Source of the DNA: Devosia sp. 67-54
Lineage (GTDB): Bacteria; Pseudomonadota; Alphaproteobacteria; Rhizobiales; Devosiaceae
Direction of reading: 5' to 3'
Length of the DNA stretch: 64,000 bases
NCBI RefSeq assembly: GCF_001899075.1
Contig: NZ_MKVA01000005.1
Span: forward strand, 620,001 to 684,000
Under the pieces are notes generated by a model that saw nothing but the letters and a program-made list of their open reading frames with translations, searched no databases and was not told where the DNA came from. A program made the position numbers and the translations under genes. Positions 35,245 to 44,687 of the stretch are shown here, one piece after another; position 1 is the stretch's first letter; every line of letters begins with the position of its first letter.

Positions 35245-35301
35245 GCTGCTACAAGGAGGGCATACGGTTTTTGTGTCTGGAGTAGCCGTATGCGTAGCAG
35301 C
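35245..35301 (+). promoter_or_regulatory. Bipartite stem-loop holding a Shine-Dalgarno-like bulge
   Basis: GCTGCTAC (35245-35252) pairs with GTAGCAGC (35294-35301), and CATACGG (35261-35267) pairs with CCGTATG (35286-35292). Between the two left arms lies an unpaired AAGGAGGG; the apical loop is 18 bases and contains GGAG. The ATG of a small frame (35290) sits in the inner stem. This could be a small-RNA structure or a translation-controlling leader. Confidence 0.4.
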
Positions 35302-35463
35302 GATGGCCTGCGTATCGAGCCGTCTGCTCGCCATGCTTTCGAGCTTTCGAATCTGGGGTGGCTGCAGGCCGGGTTTGGTAGTTTTGCGTACCGGCTTGCC
35401 CATCTCCGATTGCCGCGTTCGGGCGTGGTGAGCGCGCTCGTCCTCGTTTTCCTGCTGGTCTGA
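35290..35463 (+). CDS. Possible small protein, 57 residues
   Basis: ATG 35290 has GGAG seven bases upstream. The product starts MRSSDGLRIEPSARHAFELS and ends with a hydrophobic GVVSALVLVFLLV, so it might be a tail-anchored peptide. Third-codon GC is lower than in the neighbouring genes, which argues against it. No family recognised; low confidence. Confidence 0.25.
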   Translation: MRSSDGLRIEPSARHAFELSNLGWLQAGFGSFAYRLAHLRLPRSGVVSALVLVFLLV

Positions 35464-35518
35464 CCGCGGCGCGCCTGCGCCGGGCGTGCCTTTTCCGATA
35501 CCGCTCCGCCGAAAGCGA

Positions 35519-35538
35519 AAGGGCCCCTGCGGGCCCTT
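35519..35538 (-). terminator. Terminator of glnA
   Basis: AAGGGCCC (35519-35526), loop CTGC, GGGCCCTT (35531-35538): a perfect 8-bp stem, about 27 bases beyond the glnA stop on the minus strand. Confidence 0.65.
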
Positions 35539-35564
35539 CCTGAGCGTCGCGATGTCACGGCCGA

Positions 35565-36974
35565 TCAGGCCGAGTAGTACATCTCGTACTCGACCGGATG
35601 CGGGGTGTGCTCGAACTTGATCACTTCCGTCATCTTGAGGTCGATGTAGCTGTCGATCTGGTCGTCGTCGAAGACGCCGCCGGCCTTGAGGAAATCGCGG
35701 TCCTTGTCGAGGCTTTCGAGGGCCTCGCGCAGCGAGCCGCACACGGTCGGGATCTGCTTCAGCTCTTCCGGCGGCAGCTCGTAGAGGTCCTTGTCCATCG
35801 GGTCGCCCGGATGGATCTTGTTCTTGATGCCGTCGACGCCGGCCATCAGCAGGGCGGCGAAGCCGAGATAGGGGTTCGCCAGCGGATCGGGGAAGCGGAC
35901 CTCGACGCGCTTGGCCTTGGGCGACTGGCCGAAGGGGATGCGGCAGGAAGCCGAGCGGTTGCGCGCCGAATAGGCGAGCAGCACCGGCGCCTCGAAGCCC
36001 GGCACCAAGCGCTTGTAGGAGTTGGTGCTGGGGTTGGTGAAGGCGTTGATGGCCTTGGCGTGCCTGATGATGCCGCCGATGTAGTAGAGCGCATCCATGC
36101 TGAGGCCGGCATACTGGTCGCCGGCGAACAGGTTCTTGCCGTCCTTCCAGATCGACTGGTGGCAGTGCATGCCCGAGCCGTTGTCGCCATAGACCGGCTT
36201 GGGCATGAAGGTGACGGTCTTGCCGTAGGCATGCGCCACCTGCTGGATCACGTATTTGTAGATCTGCACGTCGTCGGCCGACTTGATGATCGGCGCGAAC
36301 TTGATGCCGAGCTCGTGCTGGGCCGAGGCCACCTCGTGATGGTGCTTCTCGATGGTGACGCCCATGGCGCCCATCGCCGCCAGCATCTCGCCGCGCATGT
36401 CCTGGGCGCTGTCGAGCGGCGGCACTGGGAAGTAGCCCTTCTTGAGGCCGATGTGATGGCCGTGGTTGCCCATCTCGTAGTCGGCGTCGTTGTTGGTGGG
36501 CAGCTCGGAGGAGTCGACCTCGAAGCCGACCTTGTAGGTGGTGTTGGAATACTTCACGTCGTCGAAGATGAAGAATTCGGGCTCGGGGCCGAAATAGACG
36601 CTGTCGCCTAGGCCCGACGATTTGACGTAGGCCTCGGCCTTCTTGGCCGTGGTGCGCGGGTCGCGGTTGTAGGGCTGGTAGGTGAGCGGCTCGAGCACGT
36701 CGCAATTGATGGCCAGCGTCGAGGCGCCGAAGAACGGGTCGAGATAGGCCGAGTTCGGATCGGGCATCAGCACCATGTCGGACTCGTTGATGGCCTTCCA
36801 GCCGGCGATCGAGGAGCCGTCGAACATCGTGCCCTCCTCGAAGATGTCCTCATCGATCATGGTCTGGTCGAAGGTGACGTGCTGCAGCTTGCCGCGCGGG
36901 TCGGTGAAGCGCAGGTCGACGTACTTGATCCCCTCGTCCTTGATCCGCTTGAGAATGTCGTTGCCAGTAGTCAT
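35565..36974 (-). CDS. glnA: Glutamine synthetase, type I
   Basis: 469 residues. ATP-dependent formation of glutamine from glutamate and ammonia; dodecameric cytoplasmic enzyme. Motifs: [64 protein letters not shown] and [24 protein letters not shown] carries the tyrosine that is adenylylated by GlnE in type I-beta enzymes. It follows glnB by about 40 bases, so the two form a glnBA operon. Confidence 0.97.
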   Translation of the reverse strand: MTTGNDILKRIKDEGIKYVDLRFTDPRGKLQHVTFDQTMIDEDIFEEGTMFDGSSIAGWKAINESDMVLMPDPNSAYLDPFFGASTLAINCDVLEPLTYQPYNRDPRTTAKKAEAYVKSSGLGDSVYFGPEPEFFIFDDVKYSNTTYKVGFEVDSSELPTNNDADYEMGNHGHHIGLKKGYFPVPPLDSAQDMRGEMLAAMGAMGVTIEKHHHEVASAQHELGIKFAPIIKSADDVQIYKYVIQQVAHAYGKTVTFMPKPVYGDNGSGMHCHQSIWKDGKNLFAGDQYAGLSMDALYYIGGIIRHAKAINAFTNPSTNSYKRLVPGFEAPVLLAYSARNRSASCRIPFGQSPKAKRVEVRFPDPLANPYLGFAALLMAGVDGIKNKIHPGDPMDKDLYELPPEELKQIPTVCGSLREALESLDKDRDFLKAGGVFDDDQIDSYIDLKMTEVIKFEHTPHPVEYEMYYSA

Positions 36975-37017
36975 GGTTTTCCCCGTTGAAAGTCCTGGTG
37001 TGATTGGGCGAGGGCGC

Positions 37018-37392
<375 letters not shown>

Positions 37393-37398
37393 TCAGCA

Positions 37399-37415
37399 TG
37401 CACGGGCCATGCCAG
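37399..37415 (-). promoter_or_regulatory. Sigma-54-like promoter of glnBA
   Basis: On the minus strand CTGGCATGGCCCGTGCA. Compared with YTGGCACGrNNNTTGCW it keeps the invariant GG and GC ten bases apart and has two mismatches. The transcript would begin about 30 bases before glnB. I found no clear NtrC site (GCAC-N-GTGC) upstream. Confidence 0.55.
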
Positions 37416-37650
37416 CGTCCGCAGGGGGTTGGTTTTTCTCGATGTTGCAGTCGGTTAGGCGAATATTCTCAGCAATCGAGTCACGCCGGTTGCTGCTGTG
37501 CCGCCCAAACATTGTGCAATGTGCCGGCGAAATTGGCAAAACGTCGCCCGAGCCGATTGCGCCGTGCAAACGGAATGCGCAGTCGCGGGCGTTGACCTCG
37601 GGCGGTCGCTGCGATAGCGGCATGTAATAACATTACGCTGCGAGGACGGT

Positions 37651-38547
37651 ATGGACGACGCGATCATCATCGGGGGAAGCTTTGCGGGACTGACGGCGGC
37701 CATGCATCTGGTGCGGGCGCGGCGGCGGGTGACGCTCGTCGACACCGGTCAGCCGCGCAACCGCTACGCGGCCGCGGCGCACAACGTCCTCGGCTTCGAT
37801 GGCGTGCCGCCGCTCGACATCCGCCGTGCCGGGCTGGCCAATGTGCTGGCCTATCCGACGGCCCGGCACGTCGCGGCCGAGGCGGTGGGCATTGGCGGGG
37901 TGCGCGACGACTTCGTGGTGCGCCTTGCGGGCGGCGAGAGCCTCGTCGGGCGCCGGATCATCCTCGCCTATGGCGTCGCCGACCAGCTTCCGGCGATTCC
38001 GGGCTTTGCCGAATGCTGGGGCAAGACGGTGATCCACTGTCCCTATTGCCACGGCTACGAGGTGGCGGGCGGGCGGCTGGGGCTGTTGTATTCGAGCCCG
38101 GCGTCGCTGCATGCGACGGTGCTGCTGCGCGACTGGACCGACACGCTGACGCTGTTCACCAACGGGCTCGATCTGCCGGACGGCGTGGAGGCGCGGATCA
38201 AGGCCCGCGGCAATGGCGTGCTGGAGGGCAGGGTGGCGGCCTTCCTGCACGAGGCGGGCCGGCTGCGCGCGGTGCGGATGGAAAGCGGCCGGGAGGTCGG
38301 GCTCGACGCCATGCTGGCGCATCCGCGAGTGCTGCCGTCGGCGCGGCTGCACGAGGATCTGGGGGCCGAAACGCTGGAGGCGCCGCTCGGGCCGTATCTC
38401 AAGGTCGACGACGAGGGCCAGACCACGGTGCCCGGGGTGTTCGCCGCTGGCGACCTGGCCGGGCCGCGCCACAGCATCAACGGCGCGATGCATGGCGGCA
38501 TGATCGCCGGGGTCGGCTGCCACCGCTCGCTGCTCGATTGGAGCTGA
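37651..38547 (+). CDS. Thioredoxin reductase-like FAD-dependent oxidoreductase
   Basis: 298 residues. FAD motif AIIIGGSFAGLTAAMHLVRARRRVTLVD near the N-terminus, a CPYCHGYE pair near residue 130 (redox CxxC of the TrxB fold), and VPGVFAAGDLAG near the end for FAD. The NAD(P)-binding segment around GGRLGLLYSS lacks the usual GxGxxA string, so the electron donor is doubtful. Could be a ferredoxin- or disulfide-linked TrxB-like enzyme. Confidence 0.85.
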   Translation: MDDAIIIGGSFAGLTAAMHLVRARRRVTLVDTGQPRNRYAAAAHNVLGFDGVPPLDIRRAGLANVLAYPTARHVAAEAVGIGGVRDDFVVRLAGGESLVGRRIILAYGVADQLPAIPGFAECWGKTVIHCPYCHGYEVAGGRLGLLYSSPASLHATVLLRDWTDTLTLFTNGLDLPDGVEARIKARGNGVLEGRVAAFLHEAGRLRAVRMESGREVGLDAMLAHPRVLPSARLHEDLGAETLEAPLGPYLKVDDEGQTTVPGVFAAGDLAGPRHSINGAMHGGMIAGVGCHRSLLDWS

Positions 38548-38615
38548 GGGGTTTTCAGGCTTTGACTGGGTTGGGAACATCATATAGATGCAGCCAGCCC
38601 GGCCGATGGGCGGTT

Positions 38616-38701
38616 GCGGGTGTGGCGAAACTGGTAGACGCAACGGATTTAGGTTCCGTCGCCCAAAAGGCGTGGAGGTTCAAATCCTCTCACCCGCACC
38701 A
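38616..38701 (+). tRNA. tRNA-Leu (anticodon TAG)
   Basis: 86 bases with encoded CCA. Acceptor stem GCGGGTG/CACCCGC, D arm with GGTAGACGC, anticodon loop TTTAGGT, a long variable arm (GTCGCCCAAAAGGCG) as expected for leucine, and T arm GAGGTTCAAATCCTC. TTGACT (38562-38567) and TATAGA (38583-38588) form a likely promoter, with a slightly short 15-base spacer. Confidence 0.95.
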
Positions 38702-38757
38702 GTTTGGCGAAACATCCCTGCCTTCGGCCCCCGATGGAATTTGGAACGGATTGTTGA

Positions 38758-40161
38758 ATGCAGGTCACCGAAACCCTCAATGAAGGCCTGAAGCGCAAGC
38801 TGAGCCTGGTCATCCCCAAGAGCGACCTGACCGGCCGCCTCGAGACGCGGCTGAGCGAACTCAAGAGCCAAGCCAACATCAAGGGTTTCCGCCCCGGCAA
38901 GGTGCCCGCGACCTATCTCAAGAAGATGTACGGCAAATCGGCGATGGCCGAGGTGATGCAGGACGCCATCAACGCCACTGTGGGCAATGCGCTGACCGAG
39001 CGGTCCGAGCGCGCCGCGACGCAGCCCAAGGTCGACCTGCCGGAAGACCAGGGCACCATCAACAAGGTGCTGGACGGCGAATCCGACCTCGCCTTCGACG
39101 TGAGCTACGAGGTGCTTCCTGCTGTCACGCTGATGGATTTCTCGACGCTCAAGCTCGACCGGCCGGTGGTCGAGGTGACCGACGAGGACGTCAGCAAGGA
39201 AATGCAGCGCGTGTTCCGCCAGAACCGCGGCTACGAGCCCAAGCCCGACGACGGCGTCGTCGCCCAGGGCGACAATCTCGGCCTGTCCTTTGTCGGCAAG
39301 ATCGACGGCAAGACGTTCCCGGGCGGCAGTTCCGACCATGCGCATTTGATCGTCGGCTCGGGCGACTTCATCCCCGGCTTCGAAGACCAGCTCGTGGGCA
39401 TGAAGAAGGGCGAGACGCGCGAGGTCCAGGTGACCTTCCCGGCCGACTACAACAATGCCGAGCTGCAGGGCAAGAAGGCGACCTTCGACGTCACCATCCT
39501 CCACATCGACGCGCCGATGGCCGGCGAGCTCAATGACGAATTCGCCCAGCGGCTGGGCCTCGAGAACCTCGAGGCGCTTCGCACCGCGGTGCGCGAGCAG
39601 ATGACGGCGGCGCTGGCCTCGATGAGCCGGCAGGCGGTGAAGCGGCAGATCCTCGATGCGCTCGATGAAGGCCACAAATTCGCGGTGCCGGAGCAGCTCG
39701 TCGATGCCGAGTTCGAGACCATCTGGCAGCGGGTCGAGCACGAGGTGACCGATCACGGCCGGTCGTTCGAGGACGAAGGAACGACCGAAGCGGAAGCCCG
39801 CGAGCAGTATCGCAAGATCGCCGAGCGCCGCGTGCGCCTCGGGCTGGTGGTGGCCGAAGTCGGCAACGCCAACAAGGTCGAGGTGACCGAGGACGAGCAC
39901 CAGCAGGCGCTGATCGCCGAGGTGCGCCGCTTCCCGGGCCAGGAACAGCAGGTCTACGACTACTACCGCAAGAACCCGCAGGCGCTGGCCGGGCTGCGCG
40001 CCCCGGTGTTCGAGAACAAGGTGGTCGACTACATCGCCGGCATCGCGACGCAGACCGACAAACCGATGAGCCGCGAGGACCTGGCAAAGATCATCCAGGA
40101 CGAAGGCGACGACGTGCCGGACGAGCATCACCACGACGACCACGATCATCACGACCACTGA
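38758..40161 (+). CDS. tig: Trigger factor
   Basis: 467 residues. Ribosome-bound chaperone and prolyl isomerase. The N-terminal ribosome-binding domain holds the signature loop NIKGFRPGKVPATYLKKMYG; the FKBP domain runs from about residue 165 to 250 (GDNLGLSFVGKIDGKTFPGG); the C-terminal chaperone arms are helical and acidic. The protein ends in a His/Asp-rich tail, DEHHHDDHDHHDH, that may bind metal. In many relatives tig lies directly before clpP; here clpP is 4.5 kb away. Confidence 0.96.
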   Translation: MQVTETLNEGLKRKLSLVIPKSDLTGRLETRLSELKSQANIKGFRPGKVPATYLKKMYGKSAMAEVMQDAINATVGNALTERSERAATQPKVDLPEDQGTINKVLDGESDLAFDVSYEVLPAVTLMDFSTLKLDRPVVEVTDEDVSKEMQRVFRQNRGYEPKPDDGVVAQGDNLGLSFVGKIDGKTFPGGSSDHAHLIVGSGDFIPGFEDQLVGMKKGETREVQVTFPADYNNAELQGKKATFDVTILHIDAPMAGELNDEFAQRLGLENLEALRTAVREQMTAALASMSRQAVKRQILDALDEGHKFAVPEQLVDAEFETIWQRVEHEVTDHGRSFEDEGTTEAEAREQYRKIAERRVRLGLVVAEVGNANKVEVTEDEHQQALIAEVRRFPGQEQQVYDYYRKNPQALAGLRAPVFENKVVDYIAGIATQTDKPMSREDLAKIIQDEGDDVPDEHHHDDHDHHDH

Positions 40162-40178
40162 GGTTGGTGACTTATCTC

Positions 40179-40203
40179 AAAGGCCGCCTCCGGGCGGCCT
40201 TTT
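40179..40203 (+). terminator. Terminator of tig
   Basis: AAAGGCCGCC (40179-40188), TCCG loop, GGCGGCCTTT (40193-40202), then T: a perfect 10-bp stem, 17 bases after the tig stop. Confidence 0.85.
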
Positions 40204-40219
40204 CATTTGGAGGCGGCCG

Positions 40220-40573
40220 ATGCGGATCGACCATGTGCAACTCGCCATCCCGCGCGGCAGCGAAGCTGTCTGCCGGGCGTTCTATTGCGGGCTGCTTGGC
40301 TGGCGCGAAATCGACAAGCCGCCGGCGCTCGCGGCGCGCGGCGGGCTGTGGCTCGACATCGGCGCGGGGCAGGTGCACCTCGGCGTGGAGGAGGATTTTC
40401 GGCCGGCCCGCAAGGCGCATCCGGCGCTGTCGGTCGAAGATTTGGACGGCCTGGCGCGGACGCTGCAGGACGCAGGTGTCAGCGTTGCGTTCGACGACGC
40501 CATTGCCGGTGTGCGGCGGTTCTACGCGCACGACCCGGTGGGCAACCGGCTGGAGTTCATACAGGGGCGTTGA
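40220..40573 (+). CDS. VOC (glyoxalase-fold) family protein
   Basis: 117 residues; GGAGG seven bases before the ATG. Two beta-alpha-beta-beta-beta units: MRIDHVQLAIPRGSEAVCRAFYCGLLGW and HPALSVEDLDGLARTLQDAG, ending FYAHDPVGNRLEFIQ with the metal-ligand glutamate. His5 and this Glu suggest a metal site. Specific reaction unknown. Confidence 0.88.
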   Translation: MRIDHVQLAIPRGSEAVCRAFYCGLLGWREIDKPPALAARGGLWLDIGAGQVHLGVEEDFRPARKAHPALSVEDLDGLARTLQDAGVSVAFDDAIAGVRRFYAHDPVGNRLEFIQGR

Positions 40574-40595
40574 AGCGGGCAGGGGGCTGCAGTGA

Positions 40596-40625
40596 GCTCC
40601 CCTCCCCCGCAAGCGGGAGAGGAGC
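40596..40625. repeat. REP-like palindromic intergenic element
   Basis: GCTCCCCTCCCCCGC (40596-40610), AA, GCGGGAGAGGAGC (40613-40625), an imperfect inverted repeat. Similar short GC-rich palindromes of the form CCCCGC-AA-GCGGG are scattered between genes in many alphaproteobacteria. I found only this copy in the window. Confidence 0.45.
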
Positions 40626-40675
40626 GCCGACTGCGCGTACTTTCGCGAGGCTGATACTCGCGGTAAGACCGTGGC

Positions 40676-42121
40676 ATGCACGAACTCCTCGCTCCTGCCG
40701 AAATGTCCCGCGCCGACCGTCTTGCCGAGGCGGCGGGAACGCCGTTGCTGGTGCTGATGGAGAATGCGGGCAGGGCGGTGACGAACGAAATTCTACACCG
40801 CTACGGCAAGCGCCCGGTGCTGGTGCTGTGCGGCCCCGGCAACAATGGCGGCGACGGGTTCGTGGTGGCGCGGCAATTGCGCGAGGCGGGTTGGCCGGTG
40901 GGTGTCTGCCTGCTGGGGGATCGTGCCCGCCTCAAGGGCGATGCCGCGACGAACGCCGCGCGCTGGGGCGAGACAGTGTCGTTCGACCTGAACGATGCAG
41001 GCCTCGTGGTCGATGCGCTGCTTGGCGCCGGGCTCGACCGCGACGTCACCGGCGAGATGGCGGTGGCGATCCGGCGGGTCAACGAGAGCGGCGTTCCAGT
41101 CGTGGCGATCGACGTGCCGTCGGGGGTCGATGGCGGCAGTGGCGCTATTCGGGGCGTGGCGGTGCGGGCCGATCGCACCGTGACGTTCTTCCGGCGGAAG
41201 CCCGGCCATCTGCTCGCGCCGGGTCGCGATCTGTGCGGCGAAATGGTGTTGCGCCAGATCGGTATTCCGGCGTCGGTGCTGCTTGAGATTCGCTCAACGG
41301 CGCATGAGAATGGCCCGCATTTGTGGTCGGTGCCGCACGTCGCGCGCGAGGCGCACAAATACTCCCGCGGCCATTGTGTCGTCGTGTCCGGTGGCGCCCT
41401 GCAGACGGGCGCGACGCGGTTGAGTGCGACGGCAGCGCTGCGGGCGGGGGCGGGGGCTGTTACACTTGTCGGCGAACGCGACGCCCTGATGGTTCACGCC
41501 GCGCATGTCACGGCCATCATGCTCAAGCCGTTCGCCTCGCTCGCCGAGTTTCGCGACATCCTCGCGGGCAAGGTCAACGCGCTGGTCATCGGCCCGGCGG
41601 CCGGGGTCACGCCCGAGACGCGCGAGCATGTGCTTGCCGCGCTCGAGCTTGTCCCCTCGGTCGTCATCGACGCCGACGGCATGAGCGTGTTCAAGGACGA
41701 CCCTGAAACATTGTTCCAGGCAATCAGGGCGCGAGCCGATCGGCCCGTGGTGCTGACGCCGCACGAGGGCGAGTTCACGCGCCTGTTCGGCGAGCTGCCC
41801 GGCAGCAAGCTCGAGCGGGCGCGTGGGGCGGCGCGGCGGTCGGGGGCGATCGTCATCTACAAGGGCAGCGACACGGTGATCGCGGCGCCCGACGGGCGGG
41901 CGGCGATCAACGGTAACGCGCCGCCGGGCCTCGGCACCGCGGGCGCGGGCGACGTGCTGGCCGGCATCGTCGGCGGCTTCCTCGCGCAGGGCATGGCCGG
42001 CTTCGATGCGGCAGCCGCGGCGGTGTGGGTGCATGGCGAGGCGGGCAGCCGCTTCGGCCGCCCGGGCCTCATTTCCGAGGATCTGCCGGGATTGATCCCC
42101 GACGTGCTGGCGGCGCTCTAG
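40676..42121 (+). CDS. nnr: Bifunctional NAD(P)H-hydrate epimerase/dehydratase
   Basis: 481 residues. Repairs hydrated NAD(P)H. The N-terminal epimerase domain (to about residue 215) holds [26 protein letters not shown] and [11 protein letters not shown]. The C-terminal ADP-dependent dehydratase domain is ribokinase-like, with [44 protein letters not shown] and [15 protein letters not shown]. In other Hyphomicrobiales this gene is often next to glnB-glnA; here it is 3.3 kb away on the other strand. Confidence 0.95.
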   Translation: MHELLAPAEMSRADRLAEAAGTPLLVLMENAGRAVTNEILHRYGKRPVLVLCGPGNNGGDGFVVARQLREAGWPVGVCLLGDRARLKGDAATNAARWGETVSFDLNDAGLVVDALLGAGLDRDVTGEMAVAIRRVNESGVPVVAIDVPSGVDGGSGAIRGVAVRADRTVTFFRRKPGHLLAPGRDLCGEMVLRQIGIPASVLLEIRSTAHENGPHLWSVPHVAREAHKYSRGHCVVVSGGALQTGATRLSATAALRAGAGAVTLVGERDALMVHAAHVTAIMLKPFASLAEFRDILAGKVNALVIGPAAGVTPETREHVLAALELVPSVVIDADGMSVFKDDPETLFQAIRARADRPVVLTPHEGEFTRLFGELPGSKLERARGAARRSGAIVIYKGSDTVIAAPDGRAAINGNAPPGLGTAGAGDVLAGIVGGFLAQGMAGFDAAAAAVWVHGEAGSRFGRPGLISEDLPGLIPDVLAAL

Positions 42122-42450
42122 CCGGCGGCCGGCGCGGAGGCCGTGCTCCAGGTGCCGTCCGGCTTGCAGGTGGCGGTCATGGTCTTGTTGCCGCTGACCG
42201 ACGAGGTCGCGCCCACCGAATAGAAGGAGTCGGCGAAGAAGCAGCCGGCGGCCGGTTTTTCGGTCGCCGCCCAGGTGCCGTCCGGGTTGCAGGTTTCGAC
42301 GGTCGCGCCGGCGCGGATGGTGGCGCCGGGCGAGAAGGTCTTGCTGCCGAGCAGGCACCGCGCCGCCACCGGCTCGGGGCCGGTCTGCGATTGTGCAAGG
42401 GCGAGCGAAGGCATGGCGGCAAACGCCGCGAGGATCAAAATACGAAGCAT
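42118..42450 (-). CDS. Secreted protein with two Cys-x21/24-CxPDGTW repeats
   Basis: 110 residues. Signal peptide [20 protein letters not shown]. Two tandem units follow, each starting with a cysteine and ending C(N/K)PDGTW: Cys32 to Cys54 and Cys70 to Cys95, which could form two disulfides. AGGAG is ten bases before the ATG. The last four bases (CTAG) are shared with the stop of nnr on the other strand. No family name assigned. Confidence 0.78.
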   Translation of the reverse strand: MLRILILAAFAAMPSLALAQSQTGPEPVAARCLLGSKTFSPGATIRAGATVETCNPDGTWAATEKPAAGCFFADSFYSVGATSSVSGNKTMTATCKPDGTWSTASAPAAG

Positions 42451-42477
42451 AATAAGGTCTCCTGAAATACGGAGAGC

Positions 42478-43728
42478 TTACCAAACGACGTCGAGCCGTT
42501 CCAGTCCGTGGAAATGGTAGACGTTGTTGTAGCGCGGCGGCGCGGCCAGCCTGAGCCCCGGCAGGCGGCGGAACAGCGTCGACAGCGCCACCTGCAGTTC
42601 GATGCGGGCAAGCGGCGCGCCGATGCAGAAATGGATGCCGGCGCCGAAGCTGACGTTCTGTCCGTCGGTACGGAACGGATCGAAACTGTCGGCGTCCCTG
42701 AAGCGCGTCGGGTCGCGATTGGCGGCGCCCAGCATCAGGCCGATGACCTCGCCCTTCCTGAAGCTCTGCCCGTCGTCGAGCGTCACGTCGCTGAGTGCAT
42801 AGCGGGTGAACATGTGGAGCGGCGCGTCGAAGCGCAGGCACTCCTCGACCGTCGCTTCGGTCTGTTCGGGCGTGGCGAACAGCGTTTTGGGGTCGCGGCC
42901 GCTTTCGAGGATGGTCTTTACCGCATTGCCGGTGGTGTGCACCGTCGCCTCGTGGCCGGCGTTGAGCAGCAGGATGGCGGTCGACATCACCTCGTCCTCG
43001 CTGAGCTTCTGCCCATCGACCTCCGAGGTCAGCATGTGGGTGAGCAGGTCTTCCCTGGGCGCCGTGCGCCGCTCGGCGATGACCTCGCGCAGATAGGCCA
43101 TGAAGTCCTCGGACGCGCGGTTGGCGTCGAGCTCGGTCTCGCGCGTGACGCCGTACATGTACATCTGGACCATGCGGTTGGACCAGTTGAGGAGCTGCGG
43201 CGCCATCTCGGCCGGCAGCCCGATCATCTCGGCGATGACCACCGCGGGGATCGGCGCGGCGAAGTTGCGGATCAGCTCGGTGCCGCCTTCGGGCTCGAGC
43301 CGGTCGATCATCTCGTTGGCGAGCCGCTCGATGCGCGGGCGCAGCTGCGCGACATTACGCGACACAAAGGCACGGTTCACCAGATTGCGCAGGCGCGTGT
43401 GCGCCGGTGGCTCCAGCGCCAGCAGCGAGTATTTCTCGGTCAGGTCGAACGCCGCCGTGTGGTCCTTGGGCGGCGGCCAGCCCAGTTCCTCGCGGCTTGC
43501 CACATGCAGGATCTGCCGGCCGAAGCGCTTGTCGCGCAGCAGCGCGTTCACCTCGCGGAAGCCGGTGAAGCACCAGTGGCCATAGTCCTCCCACAGGAAG
43601 GTCGGCGTCCCCAGATGCAGCGCCGAATAGAAGGCGTAGGGGTTCTGGTAGAAGGCGGCGTCGCGCGGCCGCGCGCTGGCGCGCCGGTCGGTGGCCGAAA
43701 TGGCGAAGGCGGGGGCGTGTTGGTTCAT
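42478..43728 (-). CDS. Cytochrome P450
   Basis: 416 residues, soluble bacterial type. I-helix motif LLLNAGHEATVHTTGN, K-helix EECLRFDAPLH (ExxR), and heme-binding loop FGAGIHFCIGAPLARIEL with the cysteine ligand. No ferredoxin or ferredoxin reductase gene is next to it, so it must use redox partners from elsewhere. Substrate unknown. The N-terminal PYAFYSALHLGTPTFLWEDYG is typical of CYP107-like class I enzymes. Confidence 0.93.
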   Translation of the reverse strand: MNQHAPAFAISATDRRASARPRDAAFYQNPYAFYSALHLGTPTFLWEDYGHWCFTGFREVNALLRDKRFGRQILHVASREELGWPPPKDHTAAFDLTEKYSLLALEPPAHTRLRNLVNRAFVSRNVAQLRPRIERLANEMIDRLEPEGGTELIRNFAAPIPAVVIAEMIGLPAEMAPQLLNWSNRMVQMYMYGVTRETELDANRASEDFMAYLREVIAERRTAPREDLLTHMLTSEVDGQKLSEDEVMSTAILLLNAGHEATVHTTGNAVKTILESGRDPKTLFATPEQTEATVEECLRFDAPLHMFTRYALSDVTLDDGQSFRKGEVIGLMLGAANRDPTRFRDADSFDPFRTDGQNVSFGAGIHFCIGAPLARIELQVALSTLFRRLPGLRLAAPPRYNNVYHFHGLERLDVVW

Positions 43729-43854
43729 GCGCCGAGGATATTGGGGCGCGTGGCGAATTCAACTGCCCCGCTGACCGGTTTCTGCCCGCCCCCAAAGGCA
43801 TCGGCGGCACCCCAAGGGACGCCGCCGGCGGTTCGATCGGATTGGTGCTCCGGA

Positions 43855-44466
43855 TCAAAAGTTAAAGAATTCCTTGAGATCGCTGATCTTCTTGTCCCAG
43901 AGCTTGACGTTCTGCTCGAACGTGTCCTCCGACACGCCGTTGAAGGTCGAGAAGGCGAAATCCAGCGTCGGATCCTTGTTGTCGTCGAGCCAGACACGGC
44001 CGGTGATCTGCTTGCTGTTCCACTCGTTGGCCTTGTCCATCGTGGTGCCCTTCTTGAGATCGAGGGCGACGTTGAACAGCAGCGTGTAGCAATCGGCCAG
44101 GTTGTCGTCGCAATCGTAGAAGTCGATATAGGTCTTGAGCCCTGAGATCCGGACGGCGATCGAGGTCCGGCCGGAATCCATCTTTTCGAGCTTGCCGGGG
44201 TAGCCGAGATTGCTCAGCGCCGTCAGCACGCTCTGCGGGTCGCGTGCGGTGACGTTGTCACCGGCCGGCGCGCTGGTGTCGGGCGGCTGGGTATTGTCCT
44301 CCGGCGGCGCGCTGGAATTGTCGTCTTCCGGCGCGCTGGAGGCGGTGTTCGGCGGCTGCGCGTTTTTCGGGCTCAGGCTGTCGGTGTCGCTGGAGCCGGC
44401 GGCGAAGGCCGGCATGGCCGTGGCCAGCATCAGGCCCGCGGCGGCGAGCAGGACGAGATGTTTCAT
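43855..44466 (-). CDS. YbjN domain-containing secreted protein
   Basis: 203 residues from ATG 44466. Signal peptide ending MPAFAAG, a low-complexity acidic Pro/Ser/Asn linker (residues about 25-70), then LTALSNLGYPGKLEKMDSGRTSIAVRISGLKTYIDFYDCD, which matches the YbjN fold, and SKQITGRVWLDDNKDPTLDFAF. Two Cys in FYDCDDNLADCYT. YbjN-family proteins resemble secretion chaperones; the role of exported forms is not known. Confidence 0.85.
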   Translation of the reverse strand: MKHLVLLAAAGLMLATAMPAFAAGSSDTDSLSPKNAQPPNTASSAPEDDNSSAPPEDNTQPPDTSAPAGDNVTARDPQSVLTALSNLGYPGKLEKMDSGRTSIAVRISGLKTYIDFYDCDDNLADCYTLLFNVALDLKKGTTMDKANEWNSKQITGRVWLDDNKDPTLDFAFSTFNGVSEDTFEQNVKLWDKKISDLKEFFNF

Positions 44467-44571
44467 TGAAGGTTCCCCAAGGTTACTGCACCACATTTGC
44501 AGACTGCCCCGCTTCCGTAAACTGACATCGGGGAGGCAATTTGGCCTGTTAGGTACGCTGGTGTGACCGCC

Positions 44572-44603
44572 CTTGCTGGCCGCCACAGTCCCGCCTATCT
44601 CTG
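44572..44603 (+). promoter_or_regulatory. Heat-shock (RpoH) promoter of clpP
   Basis: CTTG (44572-44575), 18 bases, CCTATCTCTG (44594-44603). This matches the alphaproteobacterial RpoH consensus CTTG-N17/18-CYTATNTNNG at every fixed position. The transcript would begin about 75 bases before clpP. Confidence 0.7.
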
Positions 44604-44687
44604 CCTTTACCGCGCCTTAACACCGGCTCGTCTCACCTCGGCCAATCGCGCGCCGATTCGGCATTCAGCTCAGGGGCATCTGGAAAA

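Larger units (their letters stand above)
35093..35564. other. 472-bp region between the secreted-protein gene and glnA
   Basis: Holds a terminator for the left gene (35116-35152), a large imperfect stem-loop (35245-35301), one possible 57-residue frame (35290-35463) and the glnA terminator (35519-35538). The other frames across it look noncoding. Confidence 0.6.
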
